Below, piece after piece: positions 36,001 through 48,694 of a DNA stretch of 64,000 nucleotides. Every line of letters starts with the position of its first letter. Positions within the stretch are counted from its first letter, which is position 1. Location of the stretch: NCBI RefSeq assembly GCF_910592395.1, contig NC_088310.1:18919501-18983500 (forward strand), written 5' to 3'. Both the position numbers and the translations under genes were made by a program. The notes beneath the pieces were generated by a model. That model was not told the origin of the DNA. It was given only the letters and a program-made list of their open reading frames with translations, and ran no database searches. This DNA comes from Lineus longissimus (lineage: Eukaryota > Nemertea > Pilidiophora > Heteronemertea > Lineidae).

Positions 36001-39000
36001 CCACAAGACGGTTATCAGTTTGGTATCTGATGTGAATTTCAATGGCCTCCGTTAGGTCGAAGATCACCAGAGAATTGTGCGGCAATATTAGCTACCAATT
36101 TCACCATAATGAGATGTCATAACAACAATTTCACCCCTCCATCGAGCATTTTGTGATTTTTTATTCCACACGTGTAACAAGCATGAATTAATCTTGACGA
36201 TTCTTCTAATTGAAAGTGAGGCTTGAAGGAGGGAATTTCGTTGGGATGTAGATTTCATTAGGTTCGTCATTTCTTGATGATTTCTCCATGGACCAGATTG
36301 ACGTCTGATAATGATACATAGCTCAGCGAGTTTCGACTTACAGATCAAGTCAGTCTCTAGAAATTGCGACTCCACAATCTTAAAGGGGGTATGTTCAGAC
36401 TTGCCTTTCTGAATGAGTAGAAGTCATCCACCCACAGAGGAACTGGTATATGTCTATAGTTTTGTTTAGTGATGTTTGTCACATCCCATGTCTTTCTATC
36501 AGAGTAGATGCAAGCACTTCGAAAAACACAGGTCAGAGCAATAATGACCGAGAATCAAAGATAATCCCTGCAATAGGCATTCTTTTCAAACCAAAATAGA
36601 TCTCAAAATCTTAAATGGACACCCTTTGATGTCATTTTAGCTTTCCGTAATTTCACTTTGCCAATGCAAACAGATCCAAGATGAACTACTTTGGAAATCA
36701 AATTGGAATTTCAGTAAGCCACTTCAATATCACCCATGATTGAAAACACCAACAAAGATGTTTCACGGTAGGTAAGATCACTTCAATTGGACAGGTCAAA
36801 CTAGTGATAACTAGCAGAGATGAATTGAAACATCAGTTCAGGTCCTCAAAGCCAACCACAAATAAGCAGTTTTCATAAAAGGCAGTGTAATGGTTTTGGA
36901 CCAATTACCAGATATCTCATTCTAAAAGGCCTTGGCTTTAGGATATCAATGTTGTAATGAAAAATAGGTTAAGCCTCGTTTGATTGCAGCAGACCTTGAT
37001 TTCACAAGCAAGGACCACTAGGTTTTAACTTGATAGCTCTATCAAAATATAAATCACTACCTGGCAGATTTGAAAGCTTGTATCAATTCCTTAACCATAC
37101 CAGCATCTAGACACCAAGCAAACATTCAAAGACATCACTGATCATTATACAAAACATTAGTCACAGAGCCCGCCCCTTATTGACATATCATCGCCAGCAA
37201 CAAATGGCATCCCCCATCATGAACTGTTGCATTGAGATCAGATGAAATGGCAAATATCTATATATGGTCGAGAGGATGAAAGCACTACCGACCATTACCT
37301 GCAGAATGTGCGTCCCTTGCGTTGATTCGAATATCTCCATGGCAACCCCTGTTGATGACCGCCTCCTGGGAGGACCACCTGTCGAGAGAGAAAACAACTG
37401 ATCAGCGCCGCCGACGACAAAATTTAAAGAATTCAGATTTTTAAAGATATTGTCTACAGATCAAGACACTGATTTTTCTGGTAACAGCTACACAGAGGTG
37501 TCTTTTTGTTGAGTGAAAGAAATCAGTCACAACTACTGACGGTACCGTTCGTTCTTGTTTTCTCATTGGCATAATTTATCAAGCTGTGTATGACGGCAGA
37601 TAATTCACTGAACGGACACGAATCAGATATATGCTCCCATAGGATTTCGTTTGGCGCGTTTTGCGGAGGATGTCAATATGTGGTCTATTGGTTGGGGCAG
37701 TAGTGGCGGAGGGCGAGAACAGCAATAAGCTATAGTCCATTTCATGAGGAAATGGCACACGATTTTTGGTGGTTTCACACAGAAAATTCAACGGTTGCGA
37801 AATGTTATATTTCATCTGGAATGTCAACGTCTGAAGTATCTCTGAAAATAGTTACTCGGTAAGAATTTGACAAAGCATGACAACAACGATGCAAAATTTT
37901 CCCTAGCCATTTAAGTGTCTTTTTGCATGCAGTGCCATTTTTTCGTGAAACTGGGTATAGTCTAAATTCTGAGTCACAAATTATCAGGCTATAATATCTA
38001 CAAATGTACAATTTTTAAAAATAATTTAAATCATTTTTTGATCATTTATATCTCCAACTTGTGTAATTAGTGAAGGCTGCTTGTGCACATATTCATCTTC
38101 ACAACTTCAACTGATACATACTATATCTTGTACGAAGGCTGAACAGATATGTTCAAGTTGTAATGAACCTCAATCATAACTATACTACGACACTGTGACA
38201 CACAGAATGGAATGCTACATCAATTTTCACACCTTAATGAAACTTTGGATCAAGAATGACAAGATAAACATCAGACCCACTCATCACTTCACATTGTACC
38301 CAACTCTAATTACTGAAGCGGAAAAGATAGCACATTGGTGCTGGAGAAAATCACAGCCAATGAGGCCACAAAGCAGAGCGGATATTTATTCAATCAGTGC
38401 AGATAATTCACTTACTATGACCATTAAACCCAATTATTCTGATTCCAACTCGTTTGATATAAAAGACAACAGTGACATTGTCGAGCCGCTATCTCCGTCT
38501 ACTTCATTAGTCTTGTTTAGAGATCCACCTCTCACTTTTAGACATTCGCTTGCCCAAGTCGGGAGATAGTCGTGCATTATGCATGACGGAGGCAAAAGCT
38601 GGGAGGTCGCACCGTCACATGCGGCGGAATTATGCATGAGATTAGGAAAAGCTTCAGATGGATTTTTGCCACTGTCAGAAAACTTCTGATGGAAGGCGAG
38701 GATGTCCCCAGAATGCCTAATGAGGAAACAGGAACCAAGAGGGAGCTGTTAGAACATTCATTTACATAGATCACCACTTGCAGCAGCCACCATCACATTG
38801 CTGTTGAGAAATATACTATTTAATTTGAATTTTATGAGGATTTATCTTTTCAAAGATTCTACTCAAAGACTTCAAATGGCATAATGAATATAGTCGACGG
38901 TTTCGCTTTTTTAACACTGCAAGTAAAAAAAATCGATGGAGTTTTTACACACATTCTATCTAAGATAGAAACCCAAGCTTTTGACATGCATACCGATTTG

Positions 39001-42000
39001 TTTGACTCCACAGCACTGATCGAAATTCAACGCAAACTTTTTCAACAACATACCCCTGCATAACAGTGTAGACATTCAGAAATTTACAGATTGCATACAT
39101 TCATATTCATATTCTTAAAACAAATCCAATTCTGTGCATAACTGATTTCTGAAAGGTCCCTTTGAAATAAAATATTTGTCCGAAAGTTATTTCCTGTTTA
39201 ATTGGAAAGGAAACAGCACACAGCACAATACAGCAAAACTAAAAGTGAAAAATAAGTAAAAATGATAACTTACACTCACCCTTGACAGACTTGTTGGGTG
39301 GTGGTCCATCGCGATTCCATGGAGGATCACCATGACTTGAGAAATCCCTCAGTTTCAGGTAACTGATGGTCAGTCGTATTATCGATGCTTTATCCAGCTG
39401 CGAGGTGATGGCACCAGGCAGTGGAAGCATTTTCGCTAGCTCATAAAATTCATAGTTCTCCTTGCCGCGACGAGACCGAGCTGCATCTCGCGATTTTTCC
39501 TTTCTTAGCTCCAGGATGCTGTAAAGAGAAGAAAGAAAGAAACCTTGAAGAAACTGAACACCTCTTCTGTGACATTTTTTTCCAGAGTTCAGGCTGTTGA
39601 GCCCTCAGTAAAAGAAAGTCGCCATCACTATACATGGGTAACAGATGCTACGTGGCCACAACAAGCTCCCCCCCCCAATTTAAAAGAGAGCTTCTGCACC
39701 ACTGCACTGGTAGAAGGTGCTACTTGGCACTACTGAAATCACGAGTCCCCTGCAGCATGCTAGCACTATTCAGGTTGCAGCCATTTGGTATCAAGTTCAG
39801 GTCCATCAGGCCCCTGTAAAAAATGTCATCGCCACGCAGCCAGACAGTATGGGCCACTGCTCAGTAAAACAATCTCCAAACCACGATCAAAGGTGCTGAG
39901 CGCCAATGCCCAAGTCAGGCCCACTTGATCTCTGAATAAGATGGCCACATCAGATGCTCAGGGCCACTTCTGAGTTCAGCTTGGCCTCCTGTATCAAACT
40001 GGATATTTACATTATGATGATTCTGTAGAGTACTGTTCATGTTGTCCTCTAATCATGAGGCCAGTCTCAGCAGTGGCCGATTTCAGATGATACAATTTCC
40101 ATGTGCATGCTCGTCAGGGCCACTTGTATACCAATATGCATGTAACTGAGATTATGCCTTCAGAAACCCGACTAGCAAATGTTGAATATATCACTTCAAG
40201 TGATACTTCCCCCCTCCCCAATTTTTCTTCAATCCAGATTTCACGTGTCAACTCCATTGGGTAATGTCTTTACTCTTTGCCCTGTCAAGACTCTTGACAA
40301 GAACAAGTGACCTTCATCATGTTTTTCTATAAACAAAGCTAGCCAATCCCCCAATGATTAAGCCGCTTGTCTCGTGTCGAAAAATAATTTACGTCTGCGC
40401 TGTTATATGGAATTGTTTGCGGAGGAATGACGTCTTCATCTCCGACTGCCAAATCCTCTTGTCTCCCGTCAACTGTGCAATGTACGACTATTATCAGAGC
40501 ATATTCATTTTTCCAGCAGCCACAAGAATGCAAGCAAGGATGATCACAAATCTGATGAAATTGAAAATTCTCGTTTGTGTCGTCTGTCATCAGACCAGTT
40601 GATTAGCTTCCACAAAAGGGGATGACCGATGTTATGTAAACTCTCAACAAGTTTTAATCATCCAAAATCAATGAGCATTGCAACTTTCTCCCAGCTTTAT
40701 ATTCTTCTATATTCTTCATCTCCCATCTTAACGTTGGATTTATACGACTAAGCTCGCATCATTGTGGCGCACAGTTTGCTAAGCAGTGCACTAATTACTC
40801 AGCGTACATATCTAGCCCACCTTGGCGTAGTAATTGGATTAACCTTGCAGTGCATAATCAGTGTAATGCGCGTAATCCGGGCCAATCTCGAGATTAGAGT
40901 AATACCAGTGATGGCAGTCCTATGTAACAGCGATGTCATCCTCGCCAAGACAACATTAAAACAAATTGCCTCCCACCTCAAGTAATGATTTGTCATGAGC
41001 GTTGACACTCGACATCGCGCAATGAATGACTTTTCCTTTCTTCTGTCGTATCTCCTCTTGCTATTTGCATCCTTTAAGTTCATCGGGGCGGCTCTAATGG
41101 CTTCAGGTTAGAGCTTTACAACCTCGATACTGATTGAACTTGTGACTTTGTCTGTTTTGTTCTCTTTATGTAGATCCGGGTCATTCCTGGATGTGGTTAC
41201 AAATATTCAGTGTGTCTCTGGTTTATAGTATTGGTGATCAATAGCTGGTGTTGGATACAACTTTCCTCAAACAATGATCGCTCAGATTTTTGGAAGTAAG
41301 AATTAGATCAGGAAGGGCTTTTGTTTTGAATTGCACCATCCATAGAAAAGAAAGGCTCTGATCAAGTTTAGTGAAATTAAAAATCAGAGCAATGTTGCAA
41401 CTTTACGTGTACCACTTTACACTTCCAGATAACCTTGTGTCATATCACAAGTCCATTTTGTGCTCTTGATGTAAAATCAAGTTTCTCCCTAGTACAGCCA
41501 AGAAAAAAGGATTACGCTCAAAAGGTCTGCAGCATTTCTCAACACGGACATTTTGGGTTTAAACATCTTAAAGTACATCACATAAGACAGATACTATGAG
41601 CCAGAGCATGAAACCCTCCAACGCTTTTTCCCCAGATCAGCTAAGAAAAATAATACCAATATGTGTCCAGCATCATTCTAGAAGATGAGACAGAATAGGT
41701 GAAACCAGGCAGAAATACTCATACCATCAGCATTTTTTTGTTCTCCACCTATTTTTTTAAGGATGTTTTCATCTTGATTATAATATTTTTTCCAATCAGA
41801 ACAATGGTTGTAGATCTTTTAGGGTTTAAATGAGGTATACAACTGCATTATCCTTCCTCTTATTGCCATGTCAGGCAAGTTATCAAACCCAGGTACTTTG
41901 ATATGATCATAACTTCAAACATGACAAATGGACTATCAAGAGCCTTTTGAATTTATTCACGTTACACACATTGCAAATATCCTTACCTGGGTCCAAGGAC

Positions 42001-45000
42001 TGGCATTCTGAAAGTGCAAACTGTGAGGTATTCTGTTTCTAGCCGTACTGTCACGAAGTTGGAGACCATTGTTGAAAGCAAAGCGTGAGGATCAAGATAA
42101 CATCAGATAGAAATCCTTTTTTAATAGACATTTCAATTCCATAGTAACCCATTAAAATGAAAATGAGGTCTTTTCAAAACTTTTCAAAGTACTGCTGCAG
42201 CAGACAACATAAAAAACTCAACGTGTTACTGTATATTATTCAATGCGTAAGTGGCAAGACTTCTTCCTTGTAAGCAACATTGAAGGTACTTCTAACAGCG
42301 CTTAACTAAATATGGCCTATTTGTCAATGTTTGTCTCCACTTTTTAACGCAATTTCTATGGCAAAGTATGTTGGAAAATACTCACTATTATCAGAAAAAG
42401 AAAGGAGATAGAACCGACATACACTTAGAATTTTCTGCGGATTTCTCTCCACTTCATAAACTGTGAACAGGGCTCAGCTCGAGATATTTCAAGTAGGCCT
42501 AGTTCTTATTGTGAGAAGCACATATTCATTTTAGAAACTGTTGGTTAAATCACTGATCTCCAAAAGGTTTTCTTCAACATAAGCCCTTTAAACATGTAAA
42601 AACATTTATTCATCCTAATGTTTTTACTGTGTTTCTTTCCCCTCAAATAATAACTTTGTTCCTGTGATATAATTGAAATTTGCTGATACTGCAATGTTCT
42701 GAGCCACCCTTTCACCTATTTAGTGAAAGAGCAACTGCTATTTCAATCACTCTGGCTTTGACAGTATCTTGTCTAGTAGGTACCTCCAAATTTATACCAA
42801 GGGTAAAAATATACATGTAGTTTCGGATGAAATCAAGACTTTTGATTCATCACACTGATGACCTGGACATTTTATGGGACAGGTAATCAACACAGCACAC
42901 CCATTCTTGACAGGGTTAATTTTCCCCCTGTCACTCTAGCAATGCCTCCCGTCAGTCTGGTGCAATTTGGGAGTGTTGCCTTCTGTCAGAATGTGTTATT
43001 GGTATCAGAGGGGGCGGGGACCGGCCAGGGAGTTCATCAGCTTCACCACCATAAAATCTGCCTTGATAAACTACTGTGACGCTGCGTATGTATATTCTGA
43101 GTTTATTGTGCTCCTAATAGGGTATGGTTACTTCTAAAGTAGAAATGGCTGTGGACCAGCATCTTAAGTGTTAGGACCTTCAAGCTGGTTTTGGAATTTT
43201 CTGTAGAAAGGAAGTAATAAAAGTCTACAATTGTGATGGGCTTCCAGGGGTTTTCACTATAAACTGTGATTGGTCTGGGAAATAATTCCACAACATTTTT
43301 ATGGTGGTGAAGCTAATACACTAATGTATACTACCAGCTGTACAGGGGCAATAATTGTACCACTTTACCTTAAGCTGAAAATATGTTCATAGTCTGAATT
43401 ATAACATACACTGAATCGATTTGGTCCACCTGCTGGTGATGAGATGAACTATAGTTCGTGTCCTTCTGTGGAGTCCCTTTAATAGGTTAAAAAAAAAATT
43501 TCGAAGTAATTGTGAATTGAAAAATAAAGGGGGAGAAGGTCTACAGTTTTTCCATGTCTTTTCCATCAAAATCTCTATATTTTTATCAAAAGTCATCCTT
43601 ACGACCACAAAGGTTAATGGTAATTATTCCTCTTAATCCAAATTACGGATAAATCAAGGGTAATCAAGAAATGTCACAATATTTCCTGCAACTGACATCG
43701 AAAGGAATATTATAATGACCCTACATTAACCTCACAACAACCTTAATGTGAAATAACTTCGATAAACCACTAGAAATTGTTCATTAAAAACGTATTCATA
43801 TTCTTCGGGACTTCTCCTTTAGACGATGGGGTCCTTCCGTTCGGGTGCAATCACATGGAACAATGACCATTTTTCAATAATGCCAGCTTCCCGAGATGCC
43901 ATCATCTCTTAAGATAATTCGTCAGAGTCTGATAATCTTGTTTTGCGACTAATTTCTTCGGCGCTCCTTACGCGTAAGAAGCCTGACTCGGATGTGCATT
44001 TCCCATCACAACGACAAGGATGCTTTCAGTCAAGATTATGGTGTCATTAACCTTAAGATGTTGACAATCATCTCTTTATTCTAGAAGCTTCCTTAACATC
44101 AAGAAAAGTTGGAGGTGGCAAGCAGAAGTTTTCAGGTCAAATGCAAATTCTGGATTGATAAACTTATCAACTAGATTTCATGAGCAGCTTCTTGAAAGCC
44201 TATAGTGTGCCTCTGTTTAGACCAGTAACAGTGACAGTTATTGTTAGGCGCTTTGTGGCAGACCTTGGCAAGTTTAAAGTTCTACACTGCATCCAACGAC
44301 TAGGTTATTTCTAAAGAACTGCCGCCAAGAAGAAGAGGAAAACGTTATTTCTATGCTTATAAATTTATTTGGCCTGATGCACATTAAATCCCCAACATCC
44401 TTTGACACAAGAGATACTTGGAAAAGAGGAGACAGTCCGAAGACTCCAAAACTTTTGACAATGGAAGGATTTACATGATCAGAAGGGAATGGTAATTTTC
44501 AGGCCTGTATCGAGCTTTGGCATCTAAGTAACATCCTACTAGCCTCCAAACCGTTTGATAATAATCATACGAAACCATCATGCCCGACGAGGGTAGAAGA
44601 GCCATAGGTAAGTAATACAAAAACTTCCAATAGAGCCTGGTACTAGTTCATTCCATTAAATCTTCATGTCAATCACCCCAAGTGTAATCAACATTAAATG
44701 CCAACAGTTCTTAATCATTACCAATAAACAAGATAAAACTCTAGGGACCCACAAGCAATCAAAACTATCAAACAGCAAGCACCTCGCATAAATACACTAA
44801 TTAAAAGAGAAATCAAACTCTGGTGATGACTTGACGCTTTTAGAATCCCCTGCGGGACAATCATGAATGAGTTGACGAGGTGCTCAAAACAGAGACAAGA
44901 GGAACATTCTTGAGTATAGGCCAGACCTTGTAAAATATTTTAGTTATAGCGCAGAAACAACCAAAGCCAAGGTTAGCCGCTGCTATGAATATCAAAATAC

Positions 45001-48000
45001 AACCTAGAGTATCAAAGAGTTTCTCGCTCAGTGGAATTCTCTGCTCCTACTTATGCAGACTTCTCACCTAAGGATGTATAGATGGTTCCCGGGAAGTAAT
45101 GGAGGAACGATGCAGCGTCAAACACAGAGGTGTGTCTCTGATTGGGGGAGGCCAATTCCATGATGTCAGACAGATGAGAAATCACATCAAAATGAACCAC
45201 CCAGGTCAAATTACCTTGGGGACGAAAAATGGCCTTAGAATCATTTATGCCCAACATATATGTATAACTGAAAGATGTTGCTGAATATAACTGAAAGATG
45301 TTACCCTTTACAACTGAAATACGCATTGTGATATTGCCTCCAATCACAAAAGAATCAAGACAACACAATCCCAAGTTCTAATAATGCCTAATCATAATTC
45401 TTTTGAAATTTCAATCAGAGGATGTACAGCTAATCCCAAGAATAAATCAGCTCGCCCTCTGATGGCAAGTCTTTTACAATAGGAAGAAGTGTTTAACTGA
45501 TTGTTTAGATTTCGCCTCAGGGGACATGTCAAGTGGCCCAGCAATAATGACATAAGGTTAGAGCAAGTGACGGCAAGTTCCATCACTTAATTCCATTCAG
45601 ATTGGGACAAGCATGCACACTTCTGATCATCATTTCTGTCAATAAAACCTAGGCTTTACTGTTTAACATTATTTAGTGTAAATATGTTAACATTATATTA
45701 TGAATATACAATCTCTAAACCAGTAAAGAATCGCCTAGCTATTCCCAGTTTTTAACAAAAATATACTTGACAGCACTAGACAATTTTCTGTGACCAAGTG
45801 TAGATGGACTTCCAAGAGGGAAACCAATTCTATTTTTCATTTTTTGGCTATCAATATTCATCTTTTGTAACCTCAAATTTCACAAAAATGGTTACACAAA
45901 AATACAGAACAGTTCACTTTACATCAATTTCCTTTACAGTCATCTTAATGCTAGAAGTTTCAATCGACTGTGCGTGTAAGCTGTAGTCGCCTTTATGATA
46001 TTATACAGAAGAAAATCGAATATCTCTGTACTCCCATGTGGCCCGAAATGATCATTTCAAATTTATTCCTACAATTCTAATAAACTCTATTTCAAAATTG
46101 AAGACTTGGTGATTTAGCTGGATTTTAAACTACTCTCAATTGCATCTCTTTGCACCTTTTCAGGATGAAATCCAAATTGGGTTAATTTGAGTTCATAAAA
46201 CAAGATTTTTTTTGCCCCAGATGACTACAGTTCAGGTAGTTTCTTCATAAATTACCATTGGCATTACTGTGCCATCTTCTTTGATAACAAAGTGACAGAC
46301 CAGTCTTTAAACTGTAATAGGTATAAATATGGGTGAAACATTATCTTTTCAAGTTACATTCCTGCATAAGGGGTGGCAAACAATTCGTCAAAAATGCCAA
46401 CTGCTGCAAAGAATTGACCAAATCAACTGGCAATCTTTGGCAAATGTACTGTTTCTGCTAAGGCACTCTATGTGAACTTATTTTTAAGTTCAGTTTAGTG
46501 TCATGCATCAAAACACTTATATCTAGTACACTGATGACAGAATAATCTGATTGGTTCTTTCATCATCAGTGTATTCATGGAGGCTAGTTTAACTTAAATT
46601 TCACCTATATCAGAAGCAACTGACCATTTTCGCAATCATTTTTATATAAATTTTCATGACAAACATTTAGAATATATCGTAGAACTTATTGACTCAAATG
46701 GATGATTAGAAAAACTTTTGACTCAATCAAAGATGGGAAATGGTATTCCCCTATCCACTATGAGTAACCACCCCCAAATGGCCTCATCGTTGAGTAGGCC
46801 TGACTAAGTATCCCTTTGGGGCTTCATCACTGAGCAAGGGCCTACCAAGAGGATTCAGGATGACTGATCAAATGATTTCAATTTGGAACTGAAATTTCCT
46901 GAAATGAAATCATGAATTGGAGGCAGTAATTTACATTATTCAATTGGATTAGGAGCTGACTAATATTCCCACAAGAAAATATAACTTCGAATTCATTTTT
47001 TTAGATTTAAATAGAATATTTGAATATGCTTATGTATCATACACAATGATTGAAGTCATACATAGCAAATAAATCATATGAAGGATATTTTGTATGAAAA
47101 TAAGGGGAGATTTCCTGCGTGAAAACTCAGACAAGAAAAAGAAGGGACTTGAATATGATGTAAAATAATTCTCAGTCGAAATACATCCACAGAAATATCA
47201 GAGCATCACAAATAATCAGTGGTGATTTTTTAAACACTACCAGTCAAAGAAAACATGAGGTACTGGTAAACAGATCTATCTGCAACAGTGAAAAAGAACA
47301 AATTATGGTGGAAGGAAGTTATAAAATAATATTCAATTCACCATATTCATCAAGGAGGACTTAAAACACAAACCCCTTGTAGGATTAATCATATAATATT
47401 ATTTTATATCATTTGCCTGTCTTTTCAAGCCACAAGATGAAGCGATTGTTTTATCCTAGCCAAGTAAAATGCAACATTTAAAACAAAATAATGAAAATAT
47501 TAAGTGATCTAGTGGGTTATCTGCTTGTGCGTCATCTAATCAGAAAATACCCAAAATGAAAAAAAATGGAATAGATAGATCCCTCTTCATAATCAAATCT
47601 ACTTGGCCTGCACTCATGATAAGACTAAAGTGAATCGTTTGGATATTCTAGTTCAAAACTTATAATGATCAACTGCAATAATATCTAACATGTCTGAGTT
47701 CTAAGGACAGTAAAGGTATTTTCAGATATTGCGTTTACTGAAATGATAATGACCAATACCATAAAAAGTGTTGAAAACGATCATGGCAAAAAGAAAAGGA
47801 TAGGACATTTACAAATTACAGAACCATTTTTTTCTAAAGAAAGTGTTAAAAAATGAAAGTACGAAATATTTGTTGTTTTGCTTGTTCATGTGTAATACTT
47901 TTAGTATATCAAGTACTTTTTTATTCAGAAATTCAGAAGAGCAAACATGCTTTTTTAGAAATACAGTTTATCCAAAATTTCTTTCACAAAATTCTCATCT

Positions 48001-48694
48001 GAACTGATCGAACCTTGACAACTCCTTCAGTGAAAAGTAAAACGACTAAGGCCAACTTCAAAAGAACAAATTATAGATCTATAATCAAACATCTTAAAAT
48101 TTTTAAAAGATTCAATTTCTTTCTAATTAGAATTATCTATTCTAATGAAACAATACAATTCCTACCTTCATTTTTGTAAATCTCCAAGTCCCTTCTGCTA
48201 ATTCCTGAGAGCTAGAACGACCCACCAAGTGTGTGACTGAATTAGCACTGAGTTTTAATTTCATACGTTCAATCTAGTTAAATTTCACTCCACATCCGTG
48301 CAGGCTGTTGCAAAGACATCGTGTTACCCGACTTGCATTCCAAGAGGTTCCGCGTGCATGCAACTTTTATCAACTATCAAAAAGAGTGATCCGAAGCGTC
48401 ATAAACATTACCTAAAACTTGCACTCGTGCAATAAAATTTCTCATAAAATAAGGGTTGATATGATCTCGATAAAAATTATTTCATAGCCAATTGATTCCT
48501 ATTGAGAATCACACGCGGGCTGTGTTTAAATATTTATCTAATCTTATTGGAACCGAAGCAGGTACCAACACCGAACAAACGCACAAATTATCTTCATCAA
48601 AATTCATAAAAAGTAGAAAACACGAAGCTTACCATGAATGCTGGAATCGCTGCTCGATCGGCGATTGCCGCCCGTAAGCTAGCATAGGGAACAT
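13733..48694 (-). CDS. trh: bHLH-PAS transcription factor of the Trachealess / NPAS1/3 family, 890 aa
   Basis: Nuclear class I bHLH-PAS factor. Relatives dimerise with ARNT/Tango and bind TACGTG-type sites to control tubular-organ and neural development. Coding exons in order: 48633-48694, 39280-39518, 37299-37378, 26413-26502, 21552-21726, 21097-21203, 20073-20266, 17131-17237, 16551-16698, 15847-15962, 13733-15087. All junctions are GT-AG and phases agree; the total of 2673 nt is exactly 891 codons including TGA. Domains: bHLH about 26-80, PAS-A about 115-250, PAS-B about 275-405, acidic and Ser-rich region, basic GRPRKRKR at 530-537, then a long Ser/Tyr/Gln-rich tail. Assignment to Trh/NPAS3 rather than SIM or HIF rests on the [20 protein letters not shown] start, [17 protein letters not shown] after the b[17 protein letters not shown] in PAS-A, and SMLTPPG and SPQDK in the tail. 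Additional untranslated 5' exons or alternative starts are possible. Confidence 0.93.
15847..15962 (-). CDS. trh: trh exon 10, end of PAS-B and acidic Ser-rich start of the tail
   Basis: Residues 401-439. [20 protein letters not shown] follows YVLS, as EYKDTPMDIAQLPH does in NPAS3. [13 protein letters not shown] then gives an acidic stretch. Confidence 0.9.
16551..16698 (-). CDS. trh: trh exon 9, PAS-B
   Basis: Residues 352-400: [20 protein letters not shown] then [20 protein letters not shown] and NVICVCYVL. The GYxWxQ and ATI strands and the YVLS end complete PAS-B. Confidence 0.94.
16706..17095. repeat. 198-bp tandem duplication in trh intron 8
   Basis: Units 16707-16904 and 16905-17095 share GAAAACATCGGACACA, AAAAGGGGTG, AGTAGGCCCTTGCAATGAT and a C-rich end (CCCCCCTCCC, GCACAGGTCTCGG). 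They differ by a few substitutions and C-run length. The first unit begins just upstream of the exon 9 acceptor. Confidence 0.92.
17131..17237 (-). CDS. trh: trh exon 8, PAS-B
   Basis: Residues 316-351: [20 protein letters not shown] then [16 protein letters not shown]. Matches the PAS-B helix region of the family (ISDYMDL and FxHAED patterns). Phase 2 in, phase 1 out. Confidence 0.93.
17405..17592. repeat. Dispersed 188-bp repeat, copy 1
   Basis: From ATACATGCTTCCCGAAATTG to GGAAAGGTGTATAG; a second copy with only scattered substitutions lies at 35325-35512 in the same orientation. Both contain multiple stops in every frame I followed. Family unknown. Confidence 0.88.
18131..20065. repeat. 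Tandem array: 2.7 copies of a ~705-bp unit with internal inverted repeats
   Basis: Units start with TGAACCAAGATTTxGGGTG at 18131, 18837 and 19540 (periods 706 and 703). The third stops at about 20065, a few bases before the trh exon 7 donor. Within a unit, a left segment of about 100 bp (GTGATATTTTGAAGAAT ... CAGATTATGTATCTATCAT) matches the reverse complement of a right segment (18640-18775) imperfectly. This suggests a foldback or long-TIR element that became tandemised. The third unit lacks its right arm. Confidence 0.9.
20073..20266 (-). CDS. trh: trh exon 7, end of PAS-A and start of PAS-B
   Basis: Residues 252-315. [20 protein letters not shown] closes [24 protein letters not shown] begins PAS-B, followed by [11 protein letters not shown]. 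The donor GTAATA is immediately followed by the truncated third unit of the 705-bp tandem array. Confidence 0.94.
20372..20489 (-). mobile_element. Palindromic MITE, copy 2
   Basis: Same element as 12804-12920, internal segment reversed. Here the two terminal repeats (GATATGAATAAAGACTAGCA and its complement) pair over about 34 bp with about one mismatch, better preserved than in copy 1. It lies in trh intron 6. Confidence 0.88.
20683..20843. mobile_element. 161-bp MITE with CAGTRGAACCTC termini, flanked by TA
   Basis: The left end is CAGTGGAACCTCCCT; the right end reads CAGTAGAACCTCTCT on the other strand; both are bounded by TA, the target of Tc1/mariner/pogo-type transposons. CTCTATTAAAGACA occurs twice inside. 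The termini resemble pogo/Tigger-type ends; there is no coding capacity. Confidence 0.7.
21097..21203 (-). CDS. trh: trh exon 6, end of PAS-A
   Basis: Residues 216-251: [20 protein letters not shown] then [16 protein letters not shown]. The RSF[14 protein letters not shown] string is a hallmark of this family. Ends in phase 0. Confidence 0.95.
21552..21726 (-). CDS. trh: trh exon 5, PAS-A helix and variable Ser/Pro loop
   Basis: Residues 158-215. Starts [20 protein letters not shown] and SDQLGL (PAS-A), then a Pro/Ser loop ([20 protein letters not shown]) where NPAS3 also has a long Ser-rich insertion. The donor is the weaker GTGGGA. Confidence 0.93.
21727..26412. other. trh intron 4, no gene recognised
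   Basis: About 4.7 kb, AT-rich, mostly unique sequence, with short ORFs only. I see no repeat family and no exon-like homology. Confidence 0.65.
26413..26502 (-). CDS. trh: trh exon 4, core of PAS-A
   Basis: Residues 128-157: [20 protein letters not shown] then [10 protein letters not shown], the characteristic PAS-A strands of class I bHLH-PAS factors. It is isolated by introns of about 10.8 kb and 4.7 kb. Confidence 0.95.
26503..37298. other. trh intron 3 (about 10.8 kb), no gene recognised
   Basis: Between PAS-A exons 4 and 3. Contents seen: a G-rich tract at about 28340-28361, the dispersed repeat copy at 35325-35512, and otherwise AT-rich unique sequence. Intronic enhancers are plausible for a developmental regulator but cannot be seen from one sequence. 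Confidence 0.65.
35325..35512. repeat. Dispersed 188-bp repeat, copy 2
   Basis: Same repeat as 17405-17592, in trh intron 3. Flanking sequences differ, so this is a dispersed insertion rather than a tandem duplication. No terminal inverted repeats or poly(A) tail were recognised. Confidence 0.88.
37299..37378 (-). CDS. trh: trh exon 3, linker to PAS-A
   Basis: Residues 101-127: [20 protein letters not shown] then QGTHILQ. The last part begins the first PAS-A strand; relatives have EVFEAHLGSHILQ here. Length 80 bp, ending in phase 0 at CAG|GTAATGG. Confidence 0.92.
37379..39279. other. trh intron 2, no gene recognised
   Basis: A 1.9-kb intron between the bHLH exon and exon 3. A 124-codon ORF on the plus strand (38195-38569) has no recognisable domain and is probably chance. 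Confidence 0.65.
39280..39518 (-). CDS. trh: trh exon 2, complete bHLH domain
   Basis: Residues 21-101. The basic region [16 protein letters not shown] (about 26-41) contacts DNA. Helix 1 is [15 protein letters not shown], the loop follows, and helix 2 is [20 protein letters not shown]. The following [12 protein letters not shown] is specific to the Trh/NPAS1/3 branch. One exon carries the whole domain, bounded by CTTTACAG and GTGAGTGT. Confidence 0.97.
39519..48632. other. trh intron 1 (about 9.1 kb), no gene recognised
   Basis: Separates the short first coding exon from the bHLH exon. AT-rich, no exon-like homology; possible site of alternative first exons or enhancers. A pyrimidine-rich, poorly ordered stretch with repeated GGCCACT words lies at about 39650-40130. 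Confidence 0.6.
48633..48694 (-). CDS. trh: trh exon 1 with start codon
   Basis: Encodes [20 protein letters not shown] plus two nt (TG). The donor GTAAGC follows and phase matches exon 2, which supplies the C of TGC. An in-frame TAA lies about 63 nt upstream of this ATG with no intervening ATG in frame, so this is the first possible start. No homologous sequence is recognised in this short N-terminus, so confidence rests on phase, donor, stop and the TATA box upstream. Confidence 0.7.

Noticed and set aside
38195-38569. 124-codon plus-strand ORF in trh intron 2
   Set aside because: No recognisable domain, no splice partners and ordinary intronic composition; length is within chance for this much sequence.
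13733-48694. Assignment of the bHLH-PAS gene to SIM, HIF or AHR
   Set aside because: The basic region, the [12 protein letters not shown] segment and the SMLTPPG tail fit Trachealess/NPAS1/3. SIM and HIF differ in the post-bHLH segment, and HIF oxygen-degradation motifs are absent.
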